Origin: Nilaparvata lugens
Taxonomy: Eukaryota > Arthropoda > Insecta > Hemiptera > Delphacidae
Length of the DNA: 64,000 nt
Assembly (NCBI RefSeq): GCF_014356525.2
Contig: NC_052518.1
Coordinates: forward strand, 13,904,201 to 13,968,200
Direction: 5' to 3'
The position numbers and the translations under genes were made by a program. The notes beneath the pieces were generated by a model. It was not told the DNA's origin, ran no database searches, and was given only the letters and a program-made list of their open reading frames with translations. Below, one piece after another: positions 30,070 through 40,731 of the stretch; position 1 is the stretch's first letter, and the number at the start of each line of letters is the position of its first letter.

Positions 30070-31260
30070 CTAAACTAAAAAAGAACTACGAGTATAAAGT
30101 GGAATAGCAGGAGTAGATTCTGTATTCTTGAAATTACTTTTCACGCACTTTACAATACAATCGCTGATAATTTTTTTGCCAAACTTATTGAGATGAAGTC
30201 CGTGCGTTGTATGGAATCTCCTTCCTAAATGACTCATATCAACAAACTTACAATTAGGAAACAAGTCGCATATTTTTTTCATAGATATATTAGTGTCTTT
30301 GATCAGTTTGTTCACACACGACCAGTCCGCCAAATCAAAGCGAAGTGGAATCGAGAACACGATGACATTGGTTCCATAGAGGGCTGGCAGACACTGTCGT
30401 AAAGCTGTCAGGACTTCATTTGCCTCATTTCCGCTGATGTCATTAGAACCACCTTGAATCACCACAACATCCTTCCTGCCGAAGTTCGCCAATCTATCCG
30501 GCACAACATTACGAAACCTGGCTCCTGGCTTCACAAACGAGTTGAAATTAATCCTGAACTGACTTCCGACATCTCTACCCTGACTGTCGGCGTAGTGGTG
30601 CACTGTGAGATTAGGAGATGCTGGGACGGACACGGATTCACAATCTTCTGCAACCACAGCATCACTATAATCATTTGAACTTGAACATCTTGATCGACTT
30701 GGTTTAAATCCTGAATGTTTGATACCATTATTCTTAGATTTAGAACTCAACAAGTTCTTATTTTTATTATTAAACCTTAAAGTGCTATTTCTCAACAAAC
30801 TGTTCTCATTCCTTAAAGTGTTGTTATCCGCCTCCAAGGTTTCAATAGTCACTGACATCGCTCTCATCTGACCTCCAACTTCTTTATTCTCAAACAAATG
30901 AGTTGTGACAGATAGTCTCTCACAGTCAATTCTTAGTAGATCAATGATTGCATCTTTGTCATGAACTTCTTTTTTTAATAAAAGCAGATTCATTCTCAAC
31001 TCTTCATTTTCAACTCTCAGAGATTTGATTTCTCCTTCCGCTACCTCTTCACATTGCAATGTATCCTCAAAATCGATTCGTCTCTTATTTTTCTCCGTCT
31101 CCAAAGAACTCACTAAAAATTTATTCTCTTCAGCTAAATTACTAATATAATTTTGTAAATCATTATTAACCTTGATAGAAGCATCATATCTGTTCAGTAA
31201 TGATGTGATTTCCGGAACTAAGTCTATGATCGCATCACTAGAGTACTTGGTACAGATCAC
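30070..31260 (-). CDS. LINE D ORF1, coiled coil plus SGNH hydrolase
   Basis: An open frame of 396 codons. Residues about 30-160 are rich in Leu, Glu and Lys with heptad spacing and should form a coiled coil for self-association. Residues about 220-375 show SGNH-esterase blocks: ADSQG with the nucleophile Ser, QGGSND with the Asn/oxyanion block, and THGLHLN with the catalytic His. In CR1-like LINEs this ORF1 esterase binds membranes or nucleic acid in the retrotransposition particle; the exact role is unsettled. The true start may lie upstream: an ATG frame from about 31380 reads MTITRGEIDIATSTSS and ends in a frame change near 31262. Confidence 0.8.
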   Translation of the reverse strand: MICTKYSSDAIIDLVPEITSLLNRYDASIKVNNDLQNYISNLAEENKFLVSSLETEKNKRRIDFEDTLQCEEVAEGEIKSLRVENEELRMNLLLLKKEVHDKDAIIDLLRIDCERLSVTTHLFENKEVGGQMRAMSVTIETLEADNNTLRNENSLLRNSTLRFNNKNKNLLSSKSKNNGIKHSGFKPSRSRCSSSNDYSDAVVAEDCESVSVPASPNLTVHHYADSQGRDVGSQFRINFNSFVKPGARFRNVVPDRLANFGRKDVVVIQGGSNDISGNEANEVLTALRQCLPALYGTNVIVFSIPLRFDLADWSCVNKLIKDTNISMKKICDLFPNCKFVDMSHLGRRFHTTHGLHLNKFGKKIISDCIVKCVKSNFKNTESTPAIPLYTRSSFLV

Positions 31261-31390
31261 AGAAAGTATTCCGTGCTCACAGCAACGTCCTGGTGAATTA
31301 GATCATTTTTTATATTATTGAGGTTCTGTTGTGCTGAAGAAGTAGAAGTAGCTATATCAATCTCACCTCGGGTTATAGTCATTTTTTTAT

Positions 31391-32639
31391 CTCTTCGACT
31401 GAGTGAAAATTACGTACAGGAAAGAGAGAGGTATAAGAAGTGCCTAGAGAGCTGTCAAGGCAGGAATAAGAATAGAGTAGCTCATGGAAAAAGAAAATGG
31501 ATTGAGAAATGGGATATCAGTAATGCTAGAATGATTCGAACTCAATTAAGAATGCATCATACACAGAAACATCAATCACCGCAAATTTGAATCAACCGCC
31601 AAGTAAATAAGAGTCAAAACAAGCGAGAAATGATAATACAGAAAACCAACACTGCCTATGTTATCTCTATAGATAAGCGCTGAGTGATCAGGGTCATTCG
31701 ATCAAACCGTTCACTAGTTGTACCGTTGCCGTGGCAACAGTGACAGTGTACTCACAGCTGATTTAGTTTCCCGCTCAAAATCAAATGAATTGAAACGTGC
31801 ACAGTACAAGTTGACAAATTAATCGACAACACTAAACAAACGTGTCTTGAGCTGATGAATAGATTTAGGTCACAAACACAAATTAGAACTTCACAGTCAC
31901 AAAACAGGTAATTTTCACCAAAACATTAATTTTACAAATTCACTAACTCACAAACTACCTCATACGAATATCGAATGCTGGAAATTCAATTTACAAATAG
32001 TGTCAAAAGCAAATCAATTACGGAACAAAACTCAGACAGTTTTTACTAGGCAGAACAGTAATGCCAACAATATTTTTGTGAGACGTAGCTGAACAAATTA
32101 ATTCACAGTCTGATGTTCAAACCCTGATTTAGAAGAATAGCTATAATGAGATTGATTCTTTTTTTAATGATTCATACAACAAGAAGAGCATTATCAAAAA
32201 TGATAGGGGAAGAAAAAATAAGGTACCGGTACCTAACCTTGTGCTATTCCTCTCCAAAATTTAGATAAGGTTAGTCTCATAGTCCGAAATAGATTAACTT
32301 TCAATTGTCAGGATTGGTTGAATGGAAAGCATTATAATGTTATTAATCTACAAGCAATGCTAAAAGTATGGAATAAGTTTAAATATAGAAAACAGTGGAT
32401 AGCACACTGAAACATTCAGCTCATAGGCCTACGCCTCAATCATCAGCACCGAAATGCTAACACAAAAATCATAAATTAATTATTTAAAATCATTTGAAAA
32501 TCTATGAATTCAGGGCTACTTTCTTGTATATATAAAATAGAATTATAGTACCCTTTGAAATTAATAAAATAATAGAATAAGAATAAAAATGATAAATTTA
32601 TTATCCAAAATATAACAAATGAAAGGATCATCGGCTTAG
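31391..32639. other. LINE D 5' flank and intergenic DNA
   Basis: No gene could be supported. Bases 31391-31700 may be the LINE D 5' untranslated region. An X-box-like palindrome sits at 31725-31738. Bases 31740-32640 are AT-rich with no convincing open frame or element end. Confidence 0.35.
31725..31738. promoter_or_regulatory. RFX X-box-like palindrome
   Basis: GTTGCCGTGGCAAC is a near-perfect match to the X-box bound by RFX factors (GTNRCC, 1-3 bases, RGYAAC), which in animals often marks promoters of ciliary genes. Its position upstream of LINE D on the minus side could be chance, a LINE promoter element, or part of a host promoter. No transcript start is visible. Confidence 0.3.
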
Positions 32640-32837
32640 ACATGTGGGGGATAGGAAATTCAAGAATAACACATCATCAAGTCTGAACTACTGACTGATT
32701 AACTTGAAATTTTGCATAGATTCTCTGATTTACTGAGGTTGGTTATAGGCCTATTTAAATTCTTCAAGATTTCATTCAGTAGGTCGTTTTCAGGTTGTCA
32801 AGTTTTTAACCCTTGCGAAGCACGGGTTACCTTCTAG
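32640..32837 (+). mobile_element. Helitron-like 3' segment
   Basis: It shares CATCATCAAGTCTGAACTAC and GATTAACTTGAAATTTTGCA with the copy at 16740. It ends CCCTTGCGAAGCACGGG then TTACCTTCTAG. The stem words CCC(T)TGC and GCACGGG pair around GAA with one mismatch, and CTAG ends the element. Confidence 0.7.
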
Positions 32838-33719
32838 CTCATAATAAATCAAACTTCACTTGATTTATTATACATAAAACTTTACTTCCAATACTTCACT
32901 ATTTAGAGAAAATATACTATCCCACATAAGGTACCTACGGAGAACAAGTTTCAGAGATCAAATAACTACAAATTGTTCAACAATTTCAGATCAAATGATA
33001 TTCTAATCATTTGACTAGTATTTAAATTTAAAATAGTCAAATTCCATGCATTCACCTATTTTTTAATGTTATAATACCTTTAATCTGCTCTCCATTCTGC
33101 AATGAGCCGGTATTTTTTGTTAAGTCAAGTTTCCATTCTTTCTACTCTTCCTTTTAGAATGACTTACATTGCAAAGATGTAATAAGTACAGTCAGTAGAT
33201 AATAGTTACAGATGTAGATGATACACTTAGGCCTACAATTCGCCATTCAATTTGAAAAGACAACTTTTAAAACCATTCAAATTCTGAAACTGAAAGTAAA
33301 AACCTATAAGTTAGGATGTATTCTTTTTCATCCTGGTAGCATCTGACTTAATCATGATTGAAGGTATGGTAATAGTTTACTATCAGGCACTAGATCACAT
33401 AGCCTCATTCAATTGAATTATTAATAAATCTTTCAATAGCTATTTTCAATTAGGGAGGGAATAAATAATTTAAATTGATAACTATTTATTAAATTTTCAT
33501 CCACTTAAGAATATAAATAAGTTACATATCGAATTCAAGTATTAAAAAGCATTAATATTATATATAAATTTTATATTTGGGCTATCAGGAGTTGATTTCT
33601 AGGAGTAAACCAATAAAGAATATTTTGAATTCCAAATACTATTCGTTGTTCTTAGTTGGAATGAGGTAGATTGGAAAGTATCCTTCTCTTGAATGTATAA
33701 TTATCAAAAGCTTCTGTGG
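32838..33719. other. AT-rich DNA without features
   Basis: No supported gene, RNA or element end was seen. Short open frames here lack coding character. Confidence 0.4.
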
Positions 33720-33853
33720 TTGAAAATTATACAGCATAGAAATTCTTCATATGCTAGGCACACGAATATTAATTATTAAACGAAAATCGAAAGTTAAATT
33801 CAATGTGTAAACCACCCCGAAGACTTCTGCAACTACAAATATTGACAACAGAG

Positions 33854-33994
33854 TTAAAGCTAGTTACACACACATCGATTTTTGGACGTACGATTTTTGC
33901 CGTCCTTATGATTTCAAACATCATCACCTAATAGAGTTTATAAGGACGACAAAAATCGTATGTCCAAAAATAGTTGTGTATGAAGATAGCTTAA
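33854..33994. mobile_element. MITE with TTAAGCTA-type ends
   Basis: TTAAAGCTAGTTACACACAC and GTTGTGTATGAAGATAGCTTAA are imperfect inverted ends. The arms share GGACGTACGATTTTTG(C)CGTC and its mirror over about 50 bases. Confidence 0.75.
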
Positions 33995-34019
33995 CACCTA
34001 GATGGAAATTCAATGAGCG

Positions 34020-34115
34020 CTACTATCCAAAAATTATTTGCCAGCCCGGGAATCGAACCCGGTACCTCCTAGTTGCCAGTTAGGTATGCTCAACCTTACA
34101 CCAAACTGATTTTAT
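34020..34115 (-). repeat. tRNA-derived SINE fragment
   Basis: On the minus strand an A-box-like TGGTGTAAGGTTGAGCA (34103-34087) and a B box GGTTCGATTCC within CCGGGTTCGATTCCCGG (about 34061-34045) stand at tRNA-like spacing. The GC arm forms a good T-stem. No complete acceptor stem was found, so it is a tRNA-derived repeat, possibly a decayed tRNA gene. Confidence 0.6.
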
Positions 34116-34395
34116 ACAATTCCACTACAGCGGTCAGACAGTCATATCAAAATTCCATCTATAACCTGTTGTCAATATCTGCAGTTGAATAGAATAGAAT
34201 GACTGCCTTCATTTTTGACCTAGAAGGGCGAAGTTGGGGCGCAGTCGGCCCTCTCTTACACTTAACCCTCGTAAACAGTAGCAGAAGTCTTTGGGGTGGT
34301 TCACAGCATTTAACATTGGATTTTCGTTTAAAGGTTCTAATTAATAGATTAGAATTTTAATAAATGCAACTTCTCATCAATTTCCATCTGCACAT

Positions 34396-34896
34396 AAATA
34401 TTTTGGAGCATAGAATTTAGTCATCACTAAAGATAGGAAATAAATGGGAAAATTTATTATGAGAAATTAAACCTTTGATTCCGCGATACACGACTGAACA
34501 CATTACATACACAGATAACATGAACAAGCAATATAGCACAGCAACCCAAATACTGATTTCTGCCTCCAATCATTTTACTCCACATAAACAATAAAGCTCA
34601 TGCAATTCGACATGTACACAAAGTACAAATCTAAATGCAATAAGCGAAACAGATACAATAATAGCAAATTTTCACCTCAAGATTCTACAGCTCATGAAAA
34701 TTTAAACTAGAGTAGTGAATTATTGTGTTCGAAAATAATATGCTATTGTTCTGATGAGTGTTCTCATTATTGATGAATAAATGATTGTTTCCTAGATCTC
34801 AAACATTCTGCTTATTTCTAGATCTCAGGCTCAAGCAAGGAAAAATTGAGGGAATAGGGAGCTATCCTATTATATTAAGCGAACAATCTCTGTATT
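34396..34896. other. AT-rich DNA left of LINE E
   Basis: Nothing supported was found. A frame from 34785 to 35060 overlaps the tandem repeat and the LINE 5' end and is not considered a gene. Confidence 0.4.
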
Positions 34897-34993
34897 TATA
34901 TAGCTGGTCATTTTTATATCTGGTTATTTTTATAACTGGTTATTTTTATATCTGGTTTTTTTATATCTGGTTATTTTTATATCTGGTTTTTTT
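34897..34993 (+). repeat. Minisatellite with TATATCTGGTTATTTT unit
   Basis: About six imperfect copies of a 12-16 base unit. The same words (TTATATCTGGTTATTTATG) reappear at 42528-42546 just after the LINE E tail, so this repeat is probably the LINE's target site. Confidence 0.8.
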
Positions 34994-35056
34994 GAGTTGC
35001 GATAGAGTAGTCGAAGAGAACAGTCGCATAATTCGGAGCTCTCTTATCGCTCAGCA

Positions 35057-35746
35057 ATGATAGATATAGCAAGTTACCGCGCGCAAATAGGCTCTTTTTG
35101 TAATGTTCGGTGGTGTATTGTAAATAACAAAGTGTCGTATAAATTAACACAGTGCTATTATTGGTTAGTTATACTTGCATCGTTACTAATTATCGGAGGT
35201 GTTGAATTGAATCCTGGTCCCGACAACGTTACCCTCGACGATGTGTGGAAAAAACTTGAAAAACTCGATAACTTGGACGTCATGATGAAGGATTTAAGTG
35301 AGTTGAAAAATTCGTTTACCCGAATTTTGCGTGAAATTTGTAAAGTTCAGAAAGATACTAAGTTAAATTTTAAGAAAATTGCAAACCTTGAAGAAGAGAA
35401 CAGTTTTTTGCGTTATATAGTGGACAGACTTGAAAATCATTCCCGGCGGTCTAATTTGTTATTCTTCAACGTTAGAGAAGATAATAAGGAGTCACCGGCA
35501 CAAACAGAGAAAATCATAACATACATTACTTCAGATTTAATGAGAGTTAAAATTCACCCAATGGACATTGAAAGAGTGCACAGGTTAGGCAGAAATAAGG
35601 GAAGAGATCGTCCTATTATTGTCAAATTTTTGAGCTTCAAGAAAAAGACTGAGGTCTTACAGGCAAAAATAAATTTATTTCGTTCAATAATTGGTGTTTC
35701 GGAAGACTATTCAGAGAAAGTTAGGGGGATAAGAGAGAAGCTTTAA
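35057..35746 (+). pseudogene. LINE E ORF1 with 2A-like motif
   Basis: 229 open codons. Residues about 34-48 are hydrophobic and run into GGVELNPGP (residues 47-55), a 2A-like word differing from the usual D-x-E-x-NPGP by a Gly at the Asp position. Residues about 60-125 form a probable coiled coil, followed by NLLFFNVRED and ERVHRLGRNKGRDRPIIVKF, the RRM-like and C-terminal parts known in L1-type ORF1 proteins that bind RNA. The frame breaks near 35740 and the product continues in other frames. Confidence 0.78.
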
Positions 35747-36419
35747 GATCTATGAGCAGCGGATGAGAAAAGATGGTCACTCTTCAACTATCAGATTCGG
35801 TAAATTGTAAATTGACGGAAGATATTTATACACTTGAAGAAATAGAGGATATTGATCGAGAGAACGGTTTGGAAAGACCTGCATTTTCTAAGAGAAATCA
35901 TCCAGCTTCGCGTCACCAAATAATTCAAAATAGTTCCAGTTCACGTTCCAAAGGTCATGAAGCTAATAATATCAGTACAAATGTGAAGAAAGCAAATCAG
36001 TTTCCAGGCAGTTCTGGATCTCGGGGATTTTCTCAGGGGGGCCAATCGCAGGAGGTTGTCGATGAGCCGATTCCATTGTTTTCTCAGAGCGATGAGGGGC
36101 AGTTTCAGCATGACGTTGCACCGAAGAGGCCCATTTCCAGCATGATAATAGTGTGAGCGACTCCAGTGTAGGGGCATGCGCCTTGACGCCCGCGGAGAAC
36201 TGGTCACCTCATGATGAAACTCCGCTGAGAAAAACGACGAAGCGGTCAGCAAGCAATGTCTTACCCAATGATGACGGTCAGCTGAGAAAGACGACGAAGC
36301 GAGTTGCGAGCAAGGTTTCGGGCCCGCTCACCGATTGGCTGGAGAGTGGCAGATTATCCAGGCAAGCAGGTCCCGTCGAGAAGAATCAGTCCCAGGGAGG
36401 TGAGTTCCAGAAATTATAG
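35747..36419 (+). pseudogene. LINE E ORF1 C-terminal remnants
   Basis: Just after the stop, a +1 frame reads KIYEQRMRKDGHSSTIRFGK (about 35742-35805), the usual next words of the ORF1 C-terminal domain. Another shift gives DIYTLEEIEDIDRENG (about 35820-35870) and a Ser-rich tail to 36156. The frame 36153-36419 holds two direct repeats around LRKTTKR. At least two frameshifts separate these parts. Confidence 0.6.
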
Positions 36420-36477
36420 CAACCAGGTCAAAGATATCAGAGACATCAAGAAGTCTCTACTTCAAGTAGAGACTAAT

Positions 36478-38383
36478 ATGACTATACTTAATATTGACTA
36501 TTTAAATGTGATCTATTGGAACTGTCATGGCATTAAAAATATTTTCAATCTTGATGGACACCAATCTAAAATGTTGAATAATTTCAGTTTAATCGGTATT
36601 AGTGAAACTTGGTCACATTCAGAAAAAGATTTAACAAATATTTTTCCCAATCACAATATAATTCAGAGAATTGCTGTGAAGGAAAGTCATATAGGCAGAG
36701 CAAAAGGAGGTCTCATATTAATGTGTAAAAAGATATATTCTCTTACTGTAATAGAAAATACAGATTCATATATCTTCGTGAAAGTGTCACGATCACAATT
36801 TACAGCTATTGTAGGTCTTGTTTATCTTAGAACAGAAAAAATTTATTTTGGATTGAAACTCATTACACACATTTCTACAAAACAATAGAGACTTAATAAT
36901 AAACTTTCCAGTAATTATTGGAGGAGACTTCAATAGTAGGTTGGGTGAAATGAATCAATGTTTAGATGATAATATACTCGCGTTGTCTAACTTATTGCCG
37001 TTTCGGCAATCAGATGATAAAATTGTTAACACTTTTGGAAAAAAAATAGTAGAGAGCATGGATGAGAATCTTTTTATTCTATTGAATGGAAGATTAAAAG
37101 GCGACTCTCCAGGCAATTATACGTTTCTCAATAGCAACGGAAAAAGTACAATTGATTATATCTGGGTCAACACGAATTTTATCAACGTAGTTTTGGATAT
37201 GATAGTTTCGGATTTTGTGTTGTCGTCCGATCACTTGCCTGTTATCGTGAAAACGAATTTGGGAGAGGTGGTGGGTGGAATAGATGAAAACATAAGGAAC
37301 AAAGAAAGACTGGTTTGGCGAGCGGATAAGGAGCTTTACAAATTGTCGATGGCTTTATCAGATAGATTAAGAAATTTTTGTGATGATTTGAACAGGGAAT
37401 ATTCTAACCTAGTTATCTCTATTAAACATGAGGCCAGATCACTTGAAATGATAAAGAAAAATTACGGCCCCATTCATTTCAAAAATAAGCCATGGTTTGA
37501 TTTAGAATGTATTATTAAAAAAAGACTGGTACGTCAAGCTTATAGAACTGCCAAAAAATGTAATTTTACAGAAGACTGTCTCAAAATATATTTATTTGAA
37601 CAAAAATCTTATAGGTTGTTATCAGGGAATAAGAAAAACCAATATTATAGTGATATGAAAAATAGAGTTTCGAATGTGAAATCTTCAAAAGAGTTTTGGA
37701 AGGCAGTTAAATTTTATAAAATAAAATCATTAAAAACAAACTGTATTGGCACTGAACTTTGGATTAGTTATCTTATCAATAGATATTCTTCTGATTCTGT
37801 TCCGCCGCCAATTTTTCTCGATGCAACCCACCAGACACTCGATGTGAATATTCATATGGTAGAATTGAATTATGTTTTGAATAGTTTAAAAGATGGGAAA
37901 GCTCCTGGCTCTGTTGATGTAATTAATGAGTTCTATAAAGCTTTACCACATTGTTGGAGAGTAAATTTGTTGAACCTTCTAAATAAGGTTTTCAATAGTC
38001 AAATAATACCACATGAGTGGTGCAAGATACTAATGTTTGTACTACACAAGAAAGGAGATCCCAATGAGCCTAGCAACTATAGGATTATTGCCCTAATTAA
38101 TACAATTGTGAAAATTCTTACAAGAATAGTTGAGATCCGTTTGTCGTTGTGGGCGGAAAATAGCGGTGCTCTTCCAGAAGGACAAAGTGGGTTTAGAAAA
38201 GATCGAGGCTGCATTGATAACATCTTCGTCTTACACTCAATACTATTTCATAATGTAGAATTCCGACATAAGACTATCTATGCATTATTTGTGGACTATG
38301 AAGCCGCATTCGATGGAGTACCTCATTATGATCTGTGGCACAAGTTGGGAAGGGTGGGAGTGAGTGGTAAGATTATAAGGCCT
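36478..38383 (+). pseudogene. LINE E ORF2, endonuclease and N-terminal RT
   Basis: ATG at 36478 starts the endonuclease (VIYWNCHGIKN, GISETW, RAKGGLI). A one-base shift near 36880 moves to the frame with PVIIGGDFNSRLG, STIDYIWVN and SSDHLPVIV, so all catalytic words of the APE-type fold are present. RT follows with VLHKKGDPNEPSNYR, GQSGFRKDRGCIDN and the catalytic Asp in FVDYEAAFDGV. At about 38383, after GVSGKII, the frame runs into foreign palindromic DNA. Confidence 0.82.
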
Positions 38384-40725
38384 ACCATACACGTTTCGAT
38401 CGGTCTTAAGGCCCGGACTCTTCATTCCGGGTCTTAAGGCCGATCGAAACGTGTATGGTGTGGCCTCAAGACGAAAAGTGATCTCAAGGCCGGATTTCGG
38501 CCGCACTGGAATCAAGTGAGGCCCGGCCTCAAGACGGATTAATTTTAATTGCTCTTGAGACGGAACTGAACGTGAATGGGGAAACCTGGTTTCATCTTAA
38601 GGCCAAAACACCCGCTCTTCCCCCTCTGCCATATTTTCTACCCTCGGTCAACACGTTTTGCACGTATTATGGATAGCAAAATCATTCTTAAAATCGATTT
38701 CTTGAAAAATCAATTATACCCTTGAAAAATCAATTTCTTGGAAAATCGATTTTTTGAGAGAGTCGATATTCATTTTTCATCCCCAGTTGTGTCTCAGTGT
38801 GAGTAGGAGAAAGTTAACAGTCACAATAAAATCCGGTTTTTTCAGGAACCGAATACTGCACTGATCATCCCCTAGTTTCACTTCAGAGTGAGCGGAAATG
38901 CGGAATAGTTGAGGAATCAACACATCCCCCAAGCAGTAGGGTCAGTGTGTGTGTGTAGTAGTGTAGTGTTTTTGGAGTGTGGCATCACATTCGGCTGAAT
39001 AAATTATCTGCTGAGGCTGGTATGATAATATATGATTATAATATTCCTATTTTCATATTATAATATTCCTATTATCATAGTTGTAGTTGATCACATGAAA
39101 TGAGATAAAAATTAGATTTCGTATTTTCCTCTCTGTTCAAATATGATAATAATGATATGATCAACTAAGATAATAGAAATATTACTGTTTAATACCTGTT
39201 TAGTCCTGTCCTAGTAGTGCTAAAAAAGTTTCAGGGTTGAAGGATTGAAGGAAATTCAACTTTTAGGATAAAATTGATAACATCGCGAAGATTTGTTTTT
39301 CTTTTGTATATAACTTCTCCCAGAATCATGGGGCATTGTAATGTGTAACAATTTTATATCAAATTAACGGAGAGAATGTCTCCTTTCTATTGGTGTCTGG
39401 ATGATTTTTATCCGACCCATAATAATTTTTTAATTAATGATTATGTTCGACAACGTCGATACATTTCGAGCAGAAAACATTAAATTTTCGTCATGCTCGA
39501 AACTTTTTTCTTTTGAAAGATAAGTGGGTGGTGAAAGCAAGAAAGTTTCACAGAATTATTTTGAAATTATTTTCAATTGTCAATAGTAGTCGGAAGGTCG
39601 TATTTTGGTCTCCAAGGAATTTTAAAGTTAGGAGAGCGTCTGCATGGTATGTATTGTGTACCAAATTGTATGCTAAAGGCTGGTAATTTACAAAATATTT
39701 GACTAAATTATTACAAACGCAAGCAGCTGATTGCCTCTAGAAAGGCTGTAATGAAACACTGCTTGCATTATTCGAGGCGAGGTTGTCATTTGCACTATTT
39801 ATAATCATGTTGCATGCAGTTGCTGAATTTTTCAAGCGTTCTGTATTTAATAGAGCTACCGCGCTACTGGATACGCAACGGCCCCAAGGCCGATCGGTAC
39901 GTGAATGGGGAGACCGCCATTGAGGCCCGGTCTTAAGACCGGGACTAAAGAGTCCGGGCCTTAAGTGCAGGGACACACGATCCGGCGACATCGCCGTCCG
40001 GCGTTTTCGCCGGACGAAGCTTCGCCGTCCGGTTGCAAGAAGTACACAGGAAGGCATGGGGCAGAACACACGACTCCGGCGACGCCGGCGACGGCGAAAA
40101 CGCCGGCCCGGCGAGAAATTGATCCGGCGATATCTGGTAATTACTGGTAATTCTAATAGAACATAATCTCAAGAACTTATGTCGTTGTGCAAAATATCAA
40201 TGTGAGGACAATGTAGTTGGTGATGATGCTTGAAGCTGAAAATTAGGTCTTTTTCATAATACAAGGAGAATTGTTGTCAGGTGTACCTAGAATATGAGAT
40301 AGATCGCTATACCTGAACATCGATGTATCGATACCCATCCCTACTTACAACCCTACCCTTGTAACCTACCCTTGTAACCCTACCCTACCCATTTGTAACG
40401 TTACAAATGTTAATAAATAAAGAAGTGGCATGGGTGGGGACAGCGCCGTCCGGCGTTTTCGCCGTGTCGTGTGTTCATCTCCATATAGTACAATGCCCTG
40501 CTACTGCTTTCCGGCGGCAAAACCGGACGGCGAAGTAGAGAATACCCGGCGATATCGCCGGGTCAATTTCTCGCCGGGCCGGCGTTTTCGCCGTCACCGG
40601 CGTCGCCGGAGTCGTGTGTTCTGCCCCATGCCTTCCTGTGTACTTCTTGCAACCGGACGGCGAAGCTTCATCCGGCGAAAACGCCGGACGGCGATGTCGC
40701 CGGATCGTGTGTCCCTGCACTTACA
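38384..40725. mobile_element. Composite palindromic insertion inside LINE E RT
   Basis: 2.3 kb of DNA unlike the LINE, made of two abutting elements: one bounded by TTAA (38410-39960) and one with GC-rich long arms (39961-40731). LINE sequence is lost at the junction: from GKII to LQGD an RT usually has about 30 residues, and these are missing. Insertion plus deletion is the simplest reading. Confidence 0.7.
38410..39960. mobile_element. piggyBac-like element with TTAA sites
   Basis: GGCCCGGACTCTT at 38410 is mirrored by AAGAGTCCGGGCC at 39960, each flanked by TTAA (38406-38409, 39961-39964), as piggyBac elements leave. The left end lies inside a further palindrome (38388-38460, GTTTCGATCGG mirrored by CCGATCGAAAC), so an alternative edge near 38384 is possible. 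No transposase is encoded. The middle is AT-rich with a (GT)n run near 38947. Confidence 0.55.
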
Positions 40726-40731
40726 GGGGGA
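39961..40731. mobile_element. GC-rich element with about 170-base arms
   Basis: TAAGTGCAGGGACACACGAT at the left and ATCGTGTGTCCCTGCACTTA at the right begin almost perfect inverted arms (39961-40134 and about 40543-40731). The arms are dense in CCGGCG/CGCCGG words, far from the AT-rich surroundings. A third copy of the word set sits at 40440-40475. CAGGG-type ends recall hAT elements, but no 8-base duplication could be shown. All open frames inside are by-products. Confidence 0.65.

Larger units (their letters stand above)
26980..31390 (-). mobile_element. LINE D, near full-length non-LTR retrotransposon
   Basis: On the minus strand it has a 5' region, ORF1 (31260-30070), a frame-shifted ORF2 (about 29930-27207) and a 3' part whose end, near 26985, reads AATAAAGAAATCTTG. 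Layout and the SGNH-type ORF1 fit the CR1-like group. Several frameshifts in ORF2 make it inactive. It sits directly upstream of the small exon at 26855-26911, inside the host gene if that gene continues. Confidence 0.85.
33720..34395. repeat. Inverted repeat enclosing a MITE and a SINE
   Basis: Arms at about 33720-33835 and 34277-34395 are inverted copies; both contain GCAGAAGTCTT(C/T)GGGGTGGT and GATTTTCGTTTAA words. A single arm also occurs at 6716-6852. Between the arms are a MITE (33854-33994) and a tRNA-derived repeat. Confidence 0.55.

Noticed and set aside
31318..31590. 90-codon plus-strand frame
   Set aside because: Lies in the presumed LINE D 5' region on the opposite strand and has no recognisable domain.
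34020..34115. Functional tRNA gene
   Set aside because: Good T-arm and B box, but no complete acceptor stem and an irregular anticodon arm; treated as a tRNA-derived repeat.
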